From assembly GCA_032622095.1 (NCBI GenBank), contig CP136062.1, forward strand, positions 33,294,918-33,358,917: a stretch of 64,000 bases of DNA. The letters run 5' to 3'. The translations under genes and the position numbers were made by a program. Positions 1 through 12,080 of this stretch are shown piece after piece. Source of the stretch: Siphonodentalium dalli. Lineage: Eukaryota > Mollusca > Scaphopoda > Gadilida > Siphonodentaliidae. Below the pieces are notes generated by a model. The model ran no database searches, was not told where the DNA came from, and was given only the letters and a program-made list of their open reading frames with translations. Every line of letters begins with the position of its first letter. Within the stretch, counting starts at the first letter, position 1.

Positions 1-422
1 CATATAGGTAATGCAGTATTCATACCTGAACATAACAACATAAAGTGTGGCAGATAGGACAAATCGAATGCAACATTCCTGCATAAATCCACATAAATTG
101 GACCATAATATGGTTAAGGTGGTGTATCTCAAGTACTGTTGGGTATATTTTGTTCAAACTTCACAGGTGAGTGAACATATGGTTGGGCCACATATTACCG
201 CTTTGTCCAACCTATGGATGTCACGTGACATTGGCGGCCATCTTGGATTTCTACTTGTATGCCTGTATTTGGGGTATATTCAGGTGTATACAGGCAAATA
301 TCCGCGATAAAATAATTCAACCACTAATCTGTTGCTTTATGCAGGAATGTTGCATGTGATTTGTCCTATCTGATACACTTTATGTTGTTATGTTCAGGTA
401 TGAATACTGCATTACCTATATG
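1..422. mobile_element. Foldback (inverted-repeat) element with 87-bp arms
   Basis: Bases 1-87 reappear as reverse complement at 336-422 with only a few mismatches, so the unit can fold into a long stem with a ~250-base loop. No coding sequence of note lies inside. The left end coincides with the window edge, so the element may extend further. This is typical of MITE or foldback elements; no target duplication can be checked. Confidence 0.8.
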
Positions 423-521
423 GGGCATAATTTGCCACTTTTGACCACCTATAAGGGTTTTATGGTCATGGCGGCCATTTTGAATTTTCACCGGCATGTC
501 TGCATTTCAGATATATCCAGG
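187..521 (+). repeat. Diverged direct repeat, about 95 bp, two copies
   Basis: The segment 187-281 resembles 430-521. Both carry a GGCGGCCAT core, a TGTATGCCTG or CATGTCTGC-like block and end in ATAT(T/C)CAGG. The second copy lies outside the foldback of 1-422, so the loop and its right flank share ancestry. Divergence is substantial. Confidence 0.5.
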
Positions 522-1011
522 CTTACAATGGAACAAACGGCTAACGTAAATATTGTATGCGGTAGCTATTTGTATATTTATTCAATATAGCTAATATGTA
601 ATTAGTAATTGATTAACACACGGTATGGCGTATATTCTCATGACCACATTTGAACAAGTCACACGACCACTAACTACTGTATGCATGTATCCATACAATA
701 TGTCTAACAAGCAATTTTCCAAGTCGAGACAATTTTGTTTTGTCAGACCAGCAACAACCGCACACAGGGAAATGCCACCACAAAAAGAAACAAGCTTGTT
801 TGATCTCCTACGACTTCAAACTATCCACCCGAGATATTGTTTTCCAGTATTGTGCATTATCATATACCTTCCCACCTCTCCTAGCTCAACATTGTTACGT
901 AACAAAAGTATACCCTTGCGACGATATCTGGAAATCATCTCTTTATTCTATTTCAATAAATACCACTCAATTATACATTAGAACTCAAGCTGTCTTATTA
1001 TCAGTCGTATT

Positions 1012-1240
1012 TGCATTTATTTAATGTCGGGTATGTCCCTAGCAACCGTTGCTATCCACATAATAACTAGTTAGTGCTATATGTTTAGTCAGGCTTACCA
1101 TAACAGCAACTGTTAGAGTCGTTCTCACCTCAGCTATTCTTAGACATTTGAGTTGAGTTGAGTTGGTTAAAGGTATAATAATATCAGCTATATATGCATT
1201 TCTTTAATGCGGGTTTCTGCACAGCAACCGTTGCTAAGGG
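1012..1240 (+). repeat. Direct repeat pair with a pentamer-tailed retroposon end
   Basis: A block with TTTAATG..CGGGT..AGCAACCGTTGCT occurs at 1012-1058 and again at 1196-1240. Between them, 1148-1190 carries TTGAGTTGAGTTGG followed by TTAAAGGTATAATAATATCA; the same string recurs at 3372-3408. On the minus strand this reads as a retroposon 3' end with a (CAACT)n tail. The segment 523-1011 before it shows no recognisable feature. Confidence 0.5.
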
Positions 1241-1474
1241 ATGTCGTGTCGCGAATGCCTCCATATCTGGACGCCAGGACTACACTAAGTATAAATAAGA
1301 GCACAAGTTATGTCTCTGACTGTACCGACTGACTTCACAGAATGCAACGACATTGACCCCGCTTCATCAAAAATATTGTCCGCTTACATCAGGTCTCTTT
1401 GATAGAAAATAAATAGGCAATCGAGTGTGCCTGTCTTTACAGCATTACACATCCTAGTCCATGGACACCCTAAA

Positions 1475-1535
1475 ATTTCGCATAAATGCGAGTTTGGCAT
1501 TGCACATTATTTCGCATAAATGCGCGTTTGGCATT
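1475..1535 (+). repeat. Two 27-bp direct repeats
   Basis: A 27-base unit beginning ATTTCGCATAAATGCG and ending GTTTGGCATT occurs at 1475-1501 and 1509-1535 with one difference. Confidence 0.7.
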
Positions 1536-1542
1536 AACAGAG

Positions 1543-1912
1543 TTAAAGACATTATGTACTTGTTCGGGTGCGTGAAACTGATAAGTTAGCATTTTTGGTG
1601 CTATGCCAACAGCACGGAGGAATGTAGCATTCCACTAACATCACCGAAAATCTCAAGCAAATCGACCGTACCACTCCATAGAGAACATTGTCTAAACTAC
1701 GCTAAATTGTAAATATTTACTACTATAATTGGGACGCATCTATCGGCGATAAACTAACAAACACGATTTCGTCATCGGCATTTAATTAATATGTGAGAAT
1801 GCCGGTGTGTGTTGTCAATTTAGATATACTATTTGTTAAAATAACAATTTGAACAAAAATTATTCTCCATTTCTATTTGATCACCCTACCGGAGTGTTTC
1901 ACATCACTTTAA
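1543..1912 (+). mobile_element. R1 dispersed repeat, copy 1 (TTAA-ended, non-coding)
   Basis: This ~370-bp unit starts TTAAAGACATTATG and ends CATCACTTTAA, so both termini read TTAAAG on opposite strands. Related copies lie at 29175-29497 (minus), 54792-54939 (cut short) and 63608-63985. Conserved interior landmarks are CTTGTTCGGGTGCG, AAATCGACCGTACCACTCCA and a TGTGTGTTGTCAAT-like block. The TTAA ends and absence of coding potential suggest a MITE, but no known superfamily TIR is recognised. Confidence 0.7.
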
Positions 1913-1983
1913 CGGCATTATTTTGCTTCCCAAACATCACATAATTATAGCGAACCTGTTTACCCGGGTTGAACACGTATACA

Positions 1984-2083
1984 ATGCGTGGCATGTTTGT
2001 GACGGATGTTTCACATCTATTTGTCGGACATAAATGCGTCCCATGTTTGTGACGGATGTTTCACATCTATTTGCCGGGCACGA
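1984..2083 (+). repeat. 50-bp tandem duplication
   Basis: A unit centred on GACGGATGTTTCACATCTA repeats with a 50-base period (about 1992 and 2042). The surrounding stretch 1913-2480 otherwise shows no gene or recognised element. Confidence 0.65.
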
Positions 2084-2604
2084 ATACATTCAACAGACAG
2101 GACTGCAATTTTGGTGACCAGTCCTAAGTGAATGACTATTGGAAAATATTCACCGTAAATCAATAGCAGACGGCGGAGGCTATAAAGATTGCCATCTACC
2201 TAATCCCCGACCAGAATGTTCTCAGGTCCGCTAATATATAGCTGGTTTTATCCGATACCCACGGCGCGACGTGAATAATAGCTATGGATCTAACATTTTA
2301 GAGACAGTCGATTAAAGGATCATATTACAGTTTCTAGGTTAGTTCATTGTCGCTTTTGGTACATCTGGAGATGGGGGCTGACTCATCTCACCGCCTGACA
2401 TGTTCAACAGTTTACACAAGAAAACCATAGTCAGAAATGGTAACGCGCTCAAGATCATATATTATATACCCATGCTTGCAATTATAGAATACTAGCAGGT
2501 TAGCCCGCAACTGGCGGCAATCGTCAGAAACATGACAATTTTAAATTTTTTTAATTAATTTTTTAAATGAATTAAATTTTTGGTTTTTCAATGAGTTAAT
2601 GATG

Positions 2605-2925
2605 AGCCCGACGTTGTCCGGGCTATTCAAAAACCAAATTTCAAGTCGATAGCTCCACCCGTTTCCGAGATATGGTCTGCGCATGCGCGAAGCTGGCGTC
2701 GTACGGGCTCGGCGACCCGATCAAATTCGTATCCGGGGCAAGATACATTCACATACCAAATTTCAAGTCGATAGCTCCAACCGTTTCCAAGATATGGTCT
2801 GCGCATGCGCGAAGCTGACATCGCACGGACTCGGCGACCAGATAAAATTCGTATCCGGGGCAAGATACATTCACAAACCAAATTTTAAGTCGATAGCTCC
2901 ACCCGTTTCCGAGATCTCGTCTGCC
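2605..2925 (+). repeat. Dispersed element with 122-bp tandem units
   Basis: After CCGACGTTGTCCGGGCT at ~2609, a unit starting ACCAAATTTCAAGTCGATAG recurs at 2633, 2755 and 2877 (period 122; third partial). The head resembles that of the element at 3450-4072 and the minus-strand copy ending at 28627 (CGACTTCGTCCGG). The '..cgtccggg..' head and 'accaaattt..' ends suggest a non-autonomous retroposon family; I do not assign a superfamily. Confidence 0.65.
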
Positions 2926-3449
2926 GGGGTTTCTGAGAAGCATTATGCCTATATCCACACTAACTACCCCCTAAGCCCTGACCTAAGTGTCATACATACT
3001 ATAACAATGATGCTGAACACTTTGAGGCAATTATATTGCAGAAATGTTGTAAGAGTACTATGGCATCCAATAAATCTCCCCGCATAGGAAACCACTCAAA
3101 ATCCCGTATATCTCTCTGCAGATACTAATAACGTTGAATGGTAAACAAACGCTCTTTATATCGATGCGTCAAAAACAAACGCTCATTAAATTTTCACTTG
3201 ATTAACCACCGCAGTGCCGTTTTTTGTGACTGAGATTGGAGAACGGGTGCTCTGAGCTTCTCCAAAACGCGACCACGGCGGTGTCGGTTGTATTTTACCC
3301 TTAGATAGGAAGTTTGAACTCAATCGAGCCAGCCGTTTTCGATTCTATGAAGTACACATATATATATGCACATTGAGTTGAGTTGGTTAAAGGTATAATA
3401 ATATCATATTAGCTATATATATATACGGAAGTCTCAAAATATATAGTAC

Positions 3450-4072
3450 TAGAAGGTGACCCGACTTCGTCCGGTCTTTGACCTTGAATTGGCCATTTTG
3501 AAGGTCAAGGTCAATTGGGGTCACGATTTGACCAGTCCAAAAACACTGCCCGGACAAAAGTACCCGACAAACGTGCCCATCGAAATCCATCCGCTTTTAC
3601 CCGATTTGACCTTTAATTGATCATTTTGAAGGTCAAGGTCTGGTCGGGGTCACGATTGGACCGTCCAAAACAATCAGTGGACAAAAGTAACCCCACGTAT
3701 CAAATTTCGTCGAAATCCCATCAAAATTGGCGATTTGACCTTGAAGTTACCCGATTTCAAGGTCAAGGTCACGTCGCACGGGCAAATGAATATGCTTAAG
3801 AGACTCGCCATAAGAAAGTACCCCCACATACCAAGTTTCATCGAAATCCCGTGATATTCGGGCGTTTGACCTTGAAATTACCCGATTTCAAGGTCAAGGT
3901 CACGTCGCACGGACAAATTAATAGGCCCATGCCAGTTCTCGGCCGAAAATACCCCCACATACCAAGTTTCATCGAAATCGGTTCGGCCGTTTTCGAGTCC
4001 ATCGCGAACACACAGACACACAGACAGACACACAGACAGATCTTCCAAAATATATAATAGATAGATAAAATA
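3450..4072 (+). mobile_element. Non-autonomous retroposon-like element with four ~129-bp units
   Basis: It begins CTAGAAGGTGACCCGACTTC and ends with a CACAGACAGACACACAGACAG tract and a short AT-rich tail. Internal units start TTTGACC at 3477, 3605, 3734 and 3865 (periods 128, 129, 131). Each unit combines TTTGACCTTGAA with its near-inverse TTTCAAGGTCAAGG, then a block ending CATACCAAGTTTCATCGAA. There is no open frame of interest. A pentamer-tail fragment precedes it at 3372-3408. Confidence 0.7.
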
Positions 4073-4600
4073 TATTGGTTTCGCGAATGACCAACTCAGA
4101 ATTCCGTTAAAATAACAATAACAACCAGCACCTAATTAACGAACCGGCGACCGACTCGGCCGTCTCCGACCACAACCATCAGTGGGCTGCAGAACGAAAC
4201 ATATCTATAAAAGTTGAAATATAAGACTTACAAATTATTTTTTTAATTTAAATTGACATAGCTTGTCACAAACCAAAAATTAACATTATTGACTTAATAA
4301 TGTAAAGGACAATAAACGAAATTGAAATTCCCAACTACACCTTTTACCGGACTCGGCCTCCTGGTCGCGCAGATCGACTTTTAAACCGGAAAAAACAATT
4401 ATCTATAAATAAAATGCCCATCGGACCACAGCTATCAAGAATTTGCAGAACAGTATACACGCGGCGCGCGCAAATAAATATCATGACTGACATGCCGCTA
4501 ATTGGTACGACTTTAAGTTTAGGCCAACATAGACTGACTCAAAATTTTGACAGAAATAACCATCAGTTGGACATTTCCAACAATAGAGGGTGTGAGGTTG
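4073..4600. other. Unannotated AT-rich stretch
   Basis: No recognisable gene, RNA or repeat was seen here apart from simple AT-rich sequence. An open frame at 4414-4653 has no recognisable motif and runs into the tandem array that follows. Confidence 0.4.
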
Positions 4601-4960
4601 AAAATTTCGAACAGTTAATTGACCATGTTTTTTGTCAAATAGTTATGATATAGGTATATGGATTGGGCGTGTGTATTTGATTTGAACAGTTAATTGAACT
4701 TGTTTGTTGGTATATAATAATGAGATAGCTATGTATATGAATTGGGCGCGGGTATTTGATTTGAACAGTTAATTGATGTCTGTTGTCGAACAATTATGAG
4801 ATAGTTAAATGGATTGGGTGCGTGTGCATGTTTGTTTTGAACAGATAATTGAAGATGTCTGCTGTCGAATAATTATGAGATAGGTATATGAATTGGGTGC
4901 GTGTGTTTGTTTTGAACAGTTAATTGAACATGTTTGTTGTCGTATAATTATGAGGCAATA
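4600..4960 (+). repeat. Tandem array of ~76-bp units, five copies
   Basis: GAACAG(T/A)TAATTGA recurs at 4609, 4684, 4763, 4839 and 4914 (periods 75, 79, 76, 75). Each unit also contains an ATTATGAGATA-like block and ATTGGGTGCGTGT. Units are diverged, indicating an older array. The segment 4961-5317 after it holds nothing I recognise. Confidence 0.8.
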
Positions 4961-5317
4961 ATATCCGTTGAAAACTGTAGAACATCTGGGTCTATAAATA
5001 CAGTCGTGTTTCCTAGAGTCAATGCAACGAGTTTCTCCTTCAGTGAACTTAAAGTAGATATATATTTTGGTAGAGCTGATTTTGGTACTGTACGAATGTG
5101 GAGTCGTTCTGGGGAATTAGCATTTATTTTTACGATAGAAACATACGGACATTCCGGTACAGTTGGAAGCGGTCCACACAACTATCGGAACTCCGGTTGT
5201 AATACGTGGAAAGTGACTGAACGGCGGAGTTCCGGAACATAAAGTAACATAACACAGTTTTACGAATTCTTATATACAAAGCATGCACAGGTGTGATTTA
5301 ACGACGCAGGATTAGAT

Positions 5318-7100
5318 TAGCAGATTTCGGTGTGACTAAACACCGCCCGGACCAGCCCGGACCAGCCCGGACAAGCCCGGACGAGCCCGGACCAGCCCGG
5401 ACCAGCCCGGACCCCCCATATGGACTATATGAGTGATTGTAAGGGCAATATAAGTGCAGGGGTGTCATGGAAACCCACTCAGGGTCGCTATTAACCCTCA
5501 AAATGCCGGCATCGGCGAAAATGTTCGCCGCGAAATGAAGCTAACAGCCCGGACCGCCCCTGCTGCGTCCAGGTGGGATTTTAGTATCCATACCTGTGCG
5601 GGGGTGTTAATGAAACCCAAATACGCACGGAGAGTGGTCAAGGTCAAACGGAAGTGCCGCTTATTAACCCCTAAACTTCCCAGATTCAGCCAGAATTAAA
5701 AAATTGCGCCCCCAATAAACAAATTCACAGCCCGGACCCCCTTAATGTCCTCGTACTTCTAATAACTCCTTACATATGTGTTGTGGAACTACCCTCGACT
5801 AGACTCAAGAAGATTCAAGGGCGAGTCGCCCACGAATGCCTGGCAATTAACCCCCAAAATGCCGCCATCGCCGATTATGTTTACCGATAACGACGCTGAC
5901 AGCCCGGACCAGCCCGGACCATCCAAGTCCAGCCCGGACCCCCCATATGGACTATATGAGTGATTTTAATGGCAATATAAGTGCAGGGGTGTCATGGAAA
6001 CCCACTCAGGGTCGCTATTAACCCTCAAAATGCCGGCATCGGCGAAAATGTTCGCCGCGAAATGAAGCTAACAGCCCGGACCGCCCCTGCTGCGTCCAGG
6101 TGGGATTTTAGTATCCATACCTGTGCGGGGGTGTTAATGAAACCCAAATACGCACGGAGAGTGGTCAAGGTCAAACGGAAGTGCCGCTTATTAACCCCTA
6201 AACTTCCCAGATTCAGCCAGAATTAAAAAATTGCGCCCCCAATAAACAAATTCACAGCCCGGACCCCCTTAATGTCCTCGTACTTCTAATAACTCCTTAC
6301 ATATGTGTTGTGGAACTACCCTCGACTAGACTCAAGAAGATTCAAGGGCGAGTCGCCCACGAATGCCTGGCAATTAACCCCCAAAATGCCGCCATCGCCG
6401 ATTATGTTTACCCATAACGACGCTGACAGCCCGGACCATCCAAGTCCAGCCCGGACCCCCCCATATGGACTATATGAGTGATTTTAATGGCAATATAAGT
6501 GCAGGGGTGTCATGGAAACCCACTCAGGGTTGCTATTAACCCTCAAAATGCCGGCATCGGCGAAAATGTTCGCCGTGAAATGAAGCTAACAGCCCGGACC
6601 GCCCCTGCTGCGTCCAGGTATGATTTTAGTATCGATTCATGTACGAGGGTGTTAATGAAACCCAAATACGCACGGAGAGTGGTCAAGGTCAAACGGAAGT
6701 GCCGCTTATTAACCCCTAAACTTCCCAGATTCAGCCAGAATTAAAAAATTGCGCCCCCAATAAACAAATTCACAGCCCGGACCCCCTTAATGTCCTCGTA
6801 CTTCTAATAACTCCTTACATATACGTTGTGGAACAACCTCGGCTACACTCACGAAGAAAGCCCACGAAAGCCTGGCAATTAACGCCGCCATCGCCGAATA
6901 TGTTTACCGATAACGAAGCTAACAGCCAGGACCGCCCTGTGGCGTCTAGTGGTAATATTAGTAGCCCTATCTGTACACGGGTGTCATGGAAACTCACAAA
7001 CACACGGACTATGGTCACGGCCAAAGAGAAGTGACGATATTAACCCCCAAACTTGCCAGATTCATTCAGAATTACAAGTGTGTGCCCGAATAAAAAAATA
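5318..7100 (+). repeat. Satellite array, trimeric higher-order repeat, forward arm
   Basis: A ~527-bp unit repeats (for example 5454, 5981 and 6499 at the same phase; last spacing 518). Each unit is three related monomers that begin ATTAACC and carry CAGCCCGGACC: starts at 5490, 5663, 5846, 6017, 6190, 6373, 6535, 6708 (spacing ~173, 183, 171 or 162). Monomers 6878 and 7039 are degenerate; 6878 starts like type 3 and ends like type 1, as expected at an array edge. The outer edge has a decamer run (AGCCCGGACC, seven units, ~5343-5412). Identical 81-codon open frames in each unit are a by-product of repeat identity. Confidence 0.92.
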
Positions 7101-8011
7101 TCGCAAGGAAACCAAGCGACCCAACCACAGATGCATATAGATTGATTGAAACAGCCTGTGACATAAATCTTTATTAACGAAAATAGGGAACATCGTAAAA
7201 ATAAAAATTACGTAAAAATATAATGACAATACATAAAGCCGGCGGTTACTAACACTATCTGGTTAGAGAAGTCTTACAATGTTATGATCACCACAATAAG
7301 CTGGTAGAATGTGTTCAATCCGTTAAACTGATCAATACACTCTAATATTAAACTGTACTGATCAGTTTAATGGATTGAACACATTCTACCAGCTTATGGT
7401 GTTATCGAATATGTTAAATTGTTCGATAATTTCTAAGCGATTTGAGTCCGAAAAAATCATCTATTGGAAGACTTCCTAACTATATGTACAATAGAATATA
7501 TATATGGTTATCTTTATAATACAATATACGTGCATCAGCCATGTATATATGGATACTAATAAGGTAGCACAGATATACAGATACTTTTATATGGTACGGA
7601 AAAATAGCACTGACTCGTAAGGTCATATATATATATACAATCTACGACATAATATAGATGATAACAAAATGATCCAGTTATTTTACAGCTTCCAGACACA
7701 CCATAGATTGTTGCTATTGCATGTTGTAATTATTGTGGATGTATTAAGCTTGAGTGAATTACAGCTAAATAGTTTATCATGTGAGAAACCATAAGTTTCA
7801 AGCCAAAAATGATTCGTTTTTCAATCGTCCAAAGGGACCTACGGCCAAATTGAAAACAAAACATGAATTATTGATGTGATCTGATATATTATAAATTCTC
7901 ATATAAATATGCGAGTTTCTAGATATAATATAGTTTAATGCAGACGAACAATTAGAAACAGATTGTCCACCGTCATTCTGTGAATATTTCTCCCCATCAT
8001 AGTTGCGAAAA
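7101..8011. other. Unique spacer between inverted satellite arms
   Basis: This AT-rich spacer of ~0.9 kb has no gene-like frame. Its only structure is the hairpin at 7296-7397. Confidence 0.6.
7296..7397. repeat. Hairpin with 39-bp arms inside the satellite spacer
   Basis: Left arm 7296-7334 and right arm 7359-7397 are reverse complements with one mismatch (ATAAGCTGGTAGAATGTG at the base), with a 24-base loop. Confidence 0.9.
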
Positions 8012-10228
8012 GTCCATATGGGGGGTCCGGGCTGGACTTGGATGGTCCGGGCTGTCAGCGTCGTTATGGGTAAACATAATCGGCGATGGTGGCATTTTGG
8101 GGGTTAATTGCCAGGCATTCGTGGGCGACTCGCCCTTGAATCTTCTTGAGTCTAGTCGAGGGTAGTTCCACAACACATATGTAAGGAGTTATTAGAAGTA
8201 CGAGGACATTAAGGGGGTCCGGGCTGTGAATTTGTTTATTGGGGGCGCAATTTTTTAATTCTGGCTGAATCTGGGAAGTTTAGGGGTTAATAAGCGGCAC
8301 TTCCGTTTGACCTTGACCACTCTCCGTGCGTATTTGGGTTTCATTAACACCCCCGCACAGGTATGGATACTAAAATCCCACCTGGACGCAGCAGGGGCGG
8401 TCCGGGCTGTTAGCTTCATTTCGCGGCGAACATTTTCGCCGATGCCGGCATTTTGAGGGTTAATAGCAACCCTGAGTGGGTTTCCATGACGCCCCTGCAC
8501 TTATATTGCCATTAAAATCACTCATATAGTCCATATGGGGGGTCCGGGCTGGACTTGGATGGTCAGGGCTGGTCCGGGCTGTCAGCGTCGTTATCGGTAA
8601 ACATAATCGGCGATGGCGGCATTTTGGGGGTTAATTGCCAGGCATTCGTGGGCGACTCGCCCTTGAATCTTCTTGAGTCTAGTCGAGGGTAGTTCCACAA
8701 CACATATGTAAGGAGTTATTAGAAGTACGAGAACATTAAGGGGGTCCGGGCTGTGAATTTGTTTATTGGGGGCGCAATTTTTTAATTCTGGCTGAATCTG
8801 GGAAGTTTAGGGGTTAATAAGCGGCACTTCCGTTTGACCTTGACCACTCTCCGTGCGTATTTGGGTTTCATTAACACCCCCGCACAGGTATGGATACTAA
8901 AATCCCACCTGGACGCAGCAGGGGCGGTCCGGGCTGTTAGCTTCATTTCGCGGCGAACATTTTCGCCGATGCCGGCATTTTGAGGGTTAATAGCAACCCT
9001 GAGTGGGTTTCCATGACACCCATGCACTTATATTGCCATTAAAATCACTCATATAGTCCATATGGGGGGTCCGGGCTGGACTTGGATGGTCCGGGCTGGT
9101 CCGGGCTGTCAGAGTCGTTATCGGTAAACATAATCGGCGATGGCGGCATTTTGGGGGTTAATTGCCAGGCATTCGTGGGCGACTCGCCCTTGAATCTTCT
9201 TGAGTCTAGTCGATGGTAGTTCCACAACACATATGTAAGGAGTTATTAGAAGTACGAGGACATTAAGGGGGTCCGGGCTGTGAATTTGTTTATTGGGGGC
9301 GCAATTTTTTAATTCTGGCTGAATCTGGGAAGTTTAGGGGTTAATAAGCGGCACTTCCGTTTGACCTTGACCACTCTCCGTGCGTATTTGGGTTTCATTA
9401 ACACCCCCGCACAGGTATGGATACTAAAATCCCACCTGGACGCAGCAGGGGCGGTCCGGGCTGTTAGCTTCATTTCGCGGCGAACATTTTCGCCGATGCC
9501 GGCATTTTGAGGGTTAATAGCAACCCTGAGTGGGTTTCCATGACACCCCTGCACTTATATTGCCATTAAAATCACTCATATAGTCCATATGGGGGGTCCG
9601 GGCTGGACTTGGATGGTCCGGGCTGGTCCGGGCTGTCAGAGTCGTTATCGGTAAACATAATCGGCGATGGCGGCATTTTGGGGGTTAATTGTCAGGCATT
9701 CGTGGGCGACTCGCCCTTGAATCTTCTTGAGTCTAGTCGAGGGGAGTTCCACAACACATATGTAAGGAGTTATTAGAAGCACGAGGACATTAAGGGGGTC
9801 CGGGCTGTGAATTTGTTTATTGGGGGCGCAATTTTTTAATTCTGGCTGAATCTGGGAAGTTTAGGGGTTAATAAGCGGCACTTCCGTTTGACCTTGACCA
9901 CTCTCCGTGCGTATTTGGGTTTCATTAACACCCCCGCACAGGTATGGATACTAAAATCCCACCTGGACGCAGCAGGGGCGGTCCGGGCTGTTAGCTTCAT
10001 TTCGCGGCGAACATTTTCGCCGATGCCGGCATTTTGAGGGTTAATAGCGACCCTGAGTGGGTTTCCATGACACCCCTGCACTTATATTGCCCTTACAATC
10101 ACTCATATAGTCCATATGGGGGGTCCGTGCTGGTCCGGGCTGGTCCGGGCTGGTCCGGGCTTGTCCGGGCTGGTCCGGGCTGGTCCGGGCTGGTCCGGGC
10201 GGTGTTTAGTCACACCCGCAGATTTGGA
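8012..10228 (-). repeat. Satellite array, trimeric higher-order repeat, reverse arm
   Basis: This is the same 527-bp trimeric unit as 5318-7100, on the opposite strand, with four units at a regular 527-bp period (same phase at 8255, 8782, 9309, 9836). Twelve monomer starts (GGGTTAAT on this strand) are visible, from ~8100 to ~10038. The outer edge at ~10127-10203 again carries the decamer run (eight units) and then the same GGTGTTTAGTCACACC edge as the forward arm. Units differ by only a few bases. Confidence 0.92.
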
Positions 10229-11595
10229 TTATAAAATATCCGATCACCACAGTGGCATTAACAGTTTGACAAATAAGTAATTATTAAAAGCTTAGAATAC
10301 GTGCGATGAATGGTAATTAATATGCACCCGCTTGAAGAGAATTGACAAGTTGCGTATGAAAAGCCAACTGATTAATACAAAGAAAATGTTGGAATTGCGA
10401 GAAAGCCTAACCTAACAAAGAAAATAACCTAACGCGAATACTATAGAAACGAACCACACATATGATACAGTCAAACCAATGTAGATAAACACTGAAATAA
10501 TTGTCAAAAAATTAGCACTGACGTTACACTCGTGAAGTCCAAATTAACAATAATAATATGAACACCATGACGATCGATGAAAGATTCCTAATTCCTATCA
10601 GGAAGGGACACAGCAATTATTGGTGACTGGCATATATTATAACCCGATAGAGAGCCCCACGCAGATAGAAGGATCTATTAATGACTGTCGTCTGCTCGTG
10701 TATGTGAGGGGCACCATGCGGGTCTCTTTGTTACCGGGGTATAAAGATGGTCTATCTCTTTGTAAACATGTGCGGCATAGTTACCGGGGTATACAGAATG
10801 ACGCCACACGTATGACACACTAGATTGTTACAGTATGTTGTTTTGTTTACTGACATCGCGAGATGCCCGAGTTCACGTTCGCGGAGGCGATTTGATGGAC
10901 TAATTTGCCATATAATCGACGGGGTTCTTGGGTTCGGGTGACTAAAGTAAAAACAAATCACACCACTGTCCTAAGACAAAGAGGTGTGTAATCTATCCTC
11001 TAAAATGTATCTACGTTTTGTCATCTCTACATAACTTTTAAATCTTGTATATGTTATATGAAACGAAAATGACAATATGAGTTTTCGTTGAATACTTTCC
11101 GAAAAAAATCCTTAATGAATATGTCTTTGAATGCTTAGCTTGATTTATTAAATAAGTCTAACTATATATAGGCAGTAAGCTCTTCAGTGGCATACACGAT
11201 ATCACCCACGACAGTGTTCCATCAAATCCATCTCAGGGTGATGTTTGTTAAAGGATTACTATCCTCATAAAACAACAAAACTCTATCGGAAAGCCACCCC
11301 TATTGTGATCACAATGATCACACAGGTACAAATACACAGCTTCGTATAAAAAATTGGTTCCTGAAACACAATTTATTTTCACGCAAAAGAATTTATCTGC
11401 GCCGAACATTGTTTGAAAGAGGAAAGTTTGCCAAGAACGTCGGAACTTTTCTGCCCAAAAAGATGGGGCTAGGTCACAGTCATAAACTTGATCTGGTCGC
11501 GATATGTTTCGGGGATACATTACTTTAGCTCATAATCACCTCCCAATAATCGAACATTGAAATGTAACTGAATATACTGAATATAACAACCCATA
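10229..11595. other. Unannotated spacer
   Basis: No gene or mobile element is recognised. A short CCTAACCTAAC motif at ~10408 is too short to be telomeric. Short similar strings around ACCGGGGTATA occur at ~10733 and ~10782. Open frames here are short and motif-free. Confidence 0.4.
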
Positions 11596-12080
11596 GTCAA
11601 GTGGTCCTGCTAATATGCTATGATGCTGGTGGTCCTGCTGAATTGTTATGATGCGGGTAGGGCAAACTGATGCCGTTACGAAAAAGTACTGTTATTTTTT
11701 CTATAGTTGTCATTTTCGCGCGGTTTGGCTAATCCGAGCGATTTGAGAAAAAACATTCAAGAACATGTGTATTTTTGAAAAATATAATAATGCCTGCGCT
11801 GGTGTTTCTAAAACGCCGTGATAACCATTTTGATTATAGTCGATTTACAATATATAATACAACCAGTATTAAACATATTTCGCAATAAATATGTTTTTTA
11901 ATGTTTGATACGCATAATGGCTTTTTCCTGGATATGTTCAGATTATCGGAACACCGCGAAAAATACAAAATACAAAAATATAACGGTTCTTTTTGTTAAC
12001 AGCATCAGTTTGCCCCAATAGCATCATAGCAATTCAGCTGGACACAACCGCATCATAGCCCATTACCAGGACCACTTGAC
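11596..12080. mobile_element. MITE-like element with ~90-bp terminal inverted repeats
   Basis: The left end GTCAAGTGGTCCTGCTAAT.. (11596-11690) matches the reverse complement of the right end (~11992-12080), including CTGAATTG(T/C)TATGATGC and GGGCAAACTGATGC. The 485-bp interior is AT-rich and non-coding. I see no clear target duplication and do not name a superfamily. Confidence 0.85.

Noticed and set aside
5454-10081. An identical 81-codon open frame repeated seven times (three on plus, four on minus)
   Set aside because: It is carried by the satellite unit; copies are identical because the DNA is, there is no recognisable domain, and the degenerate edge monomers lose the frame.
10408-10433. 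CCTAACCTAAC as a telomeric repeat
   Set aside because: Only two to three units; far too short to mean anything.
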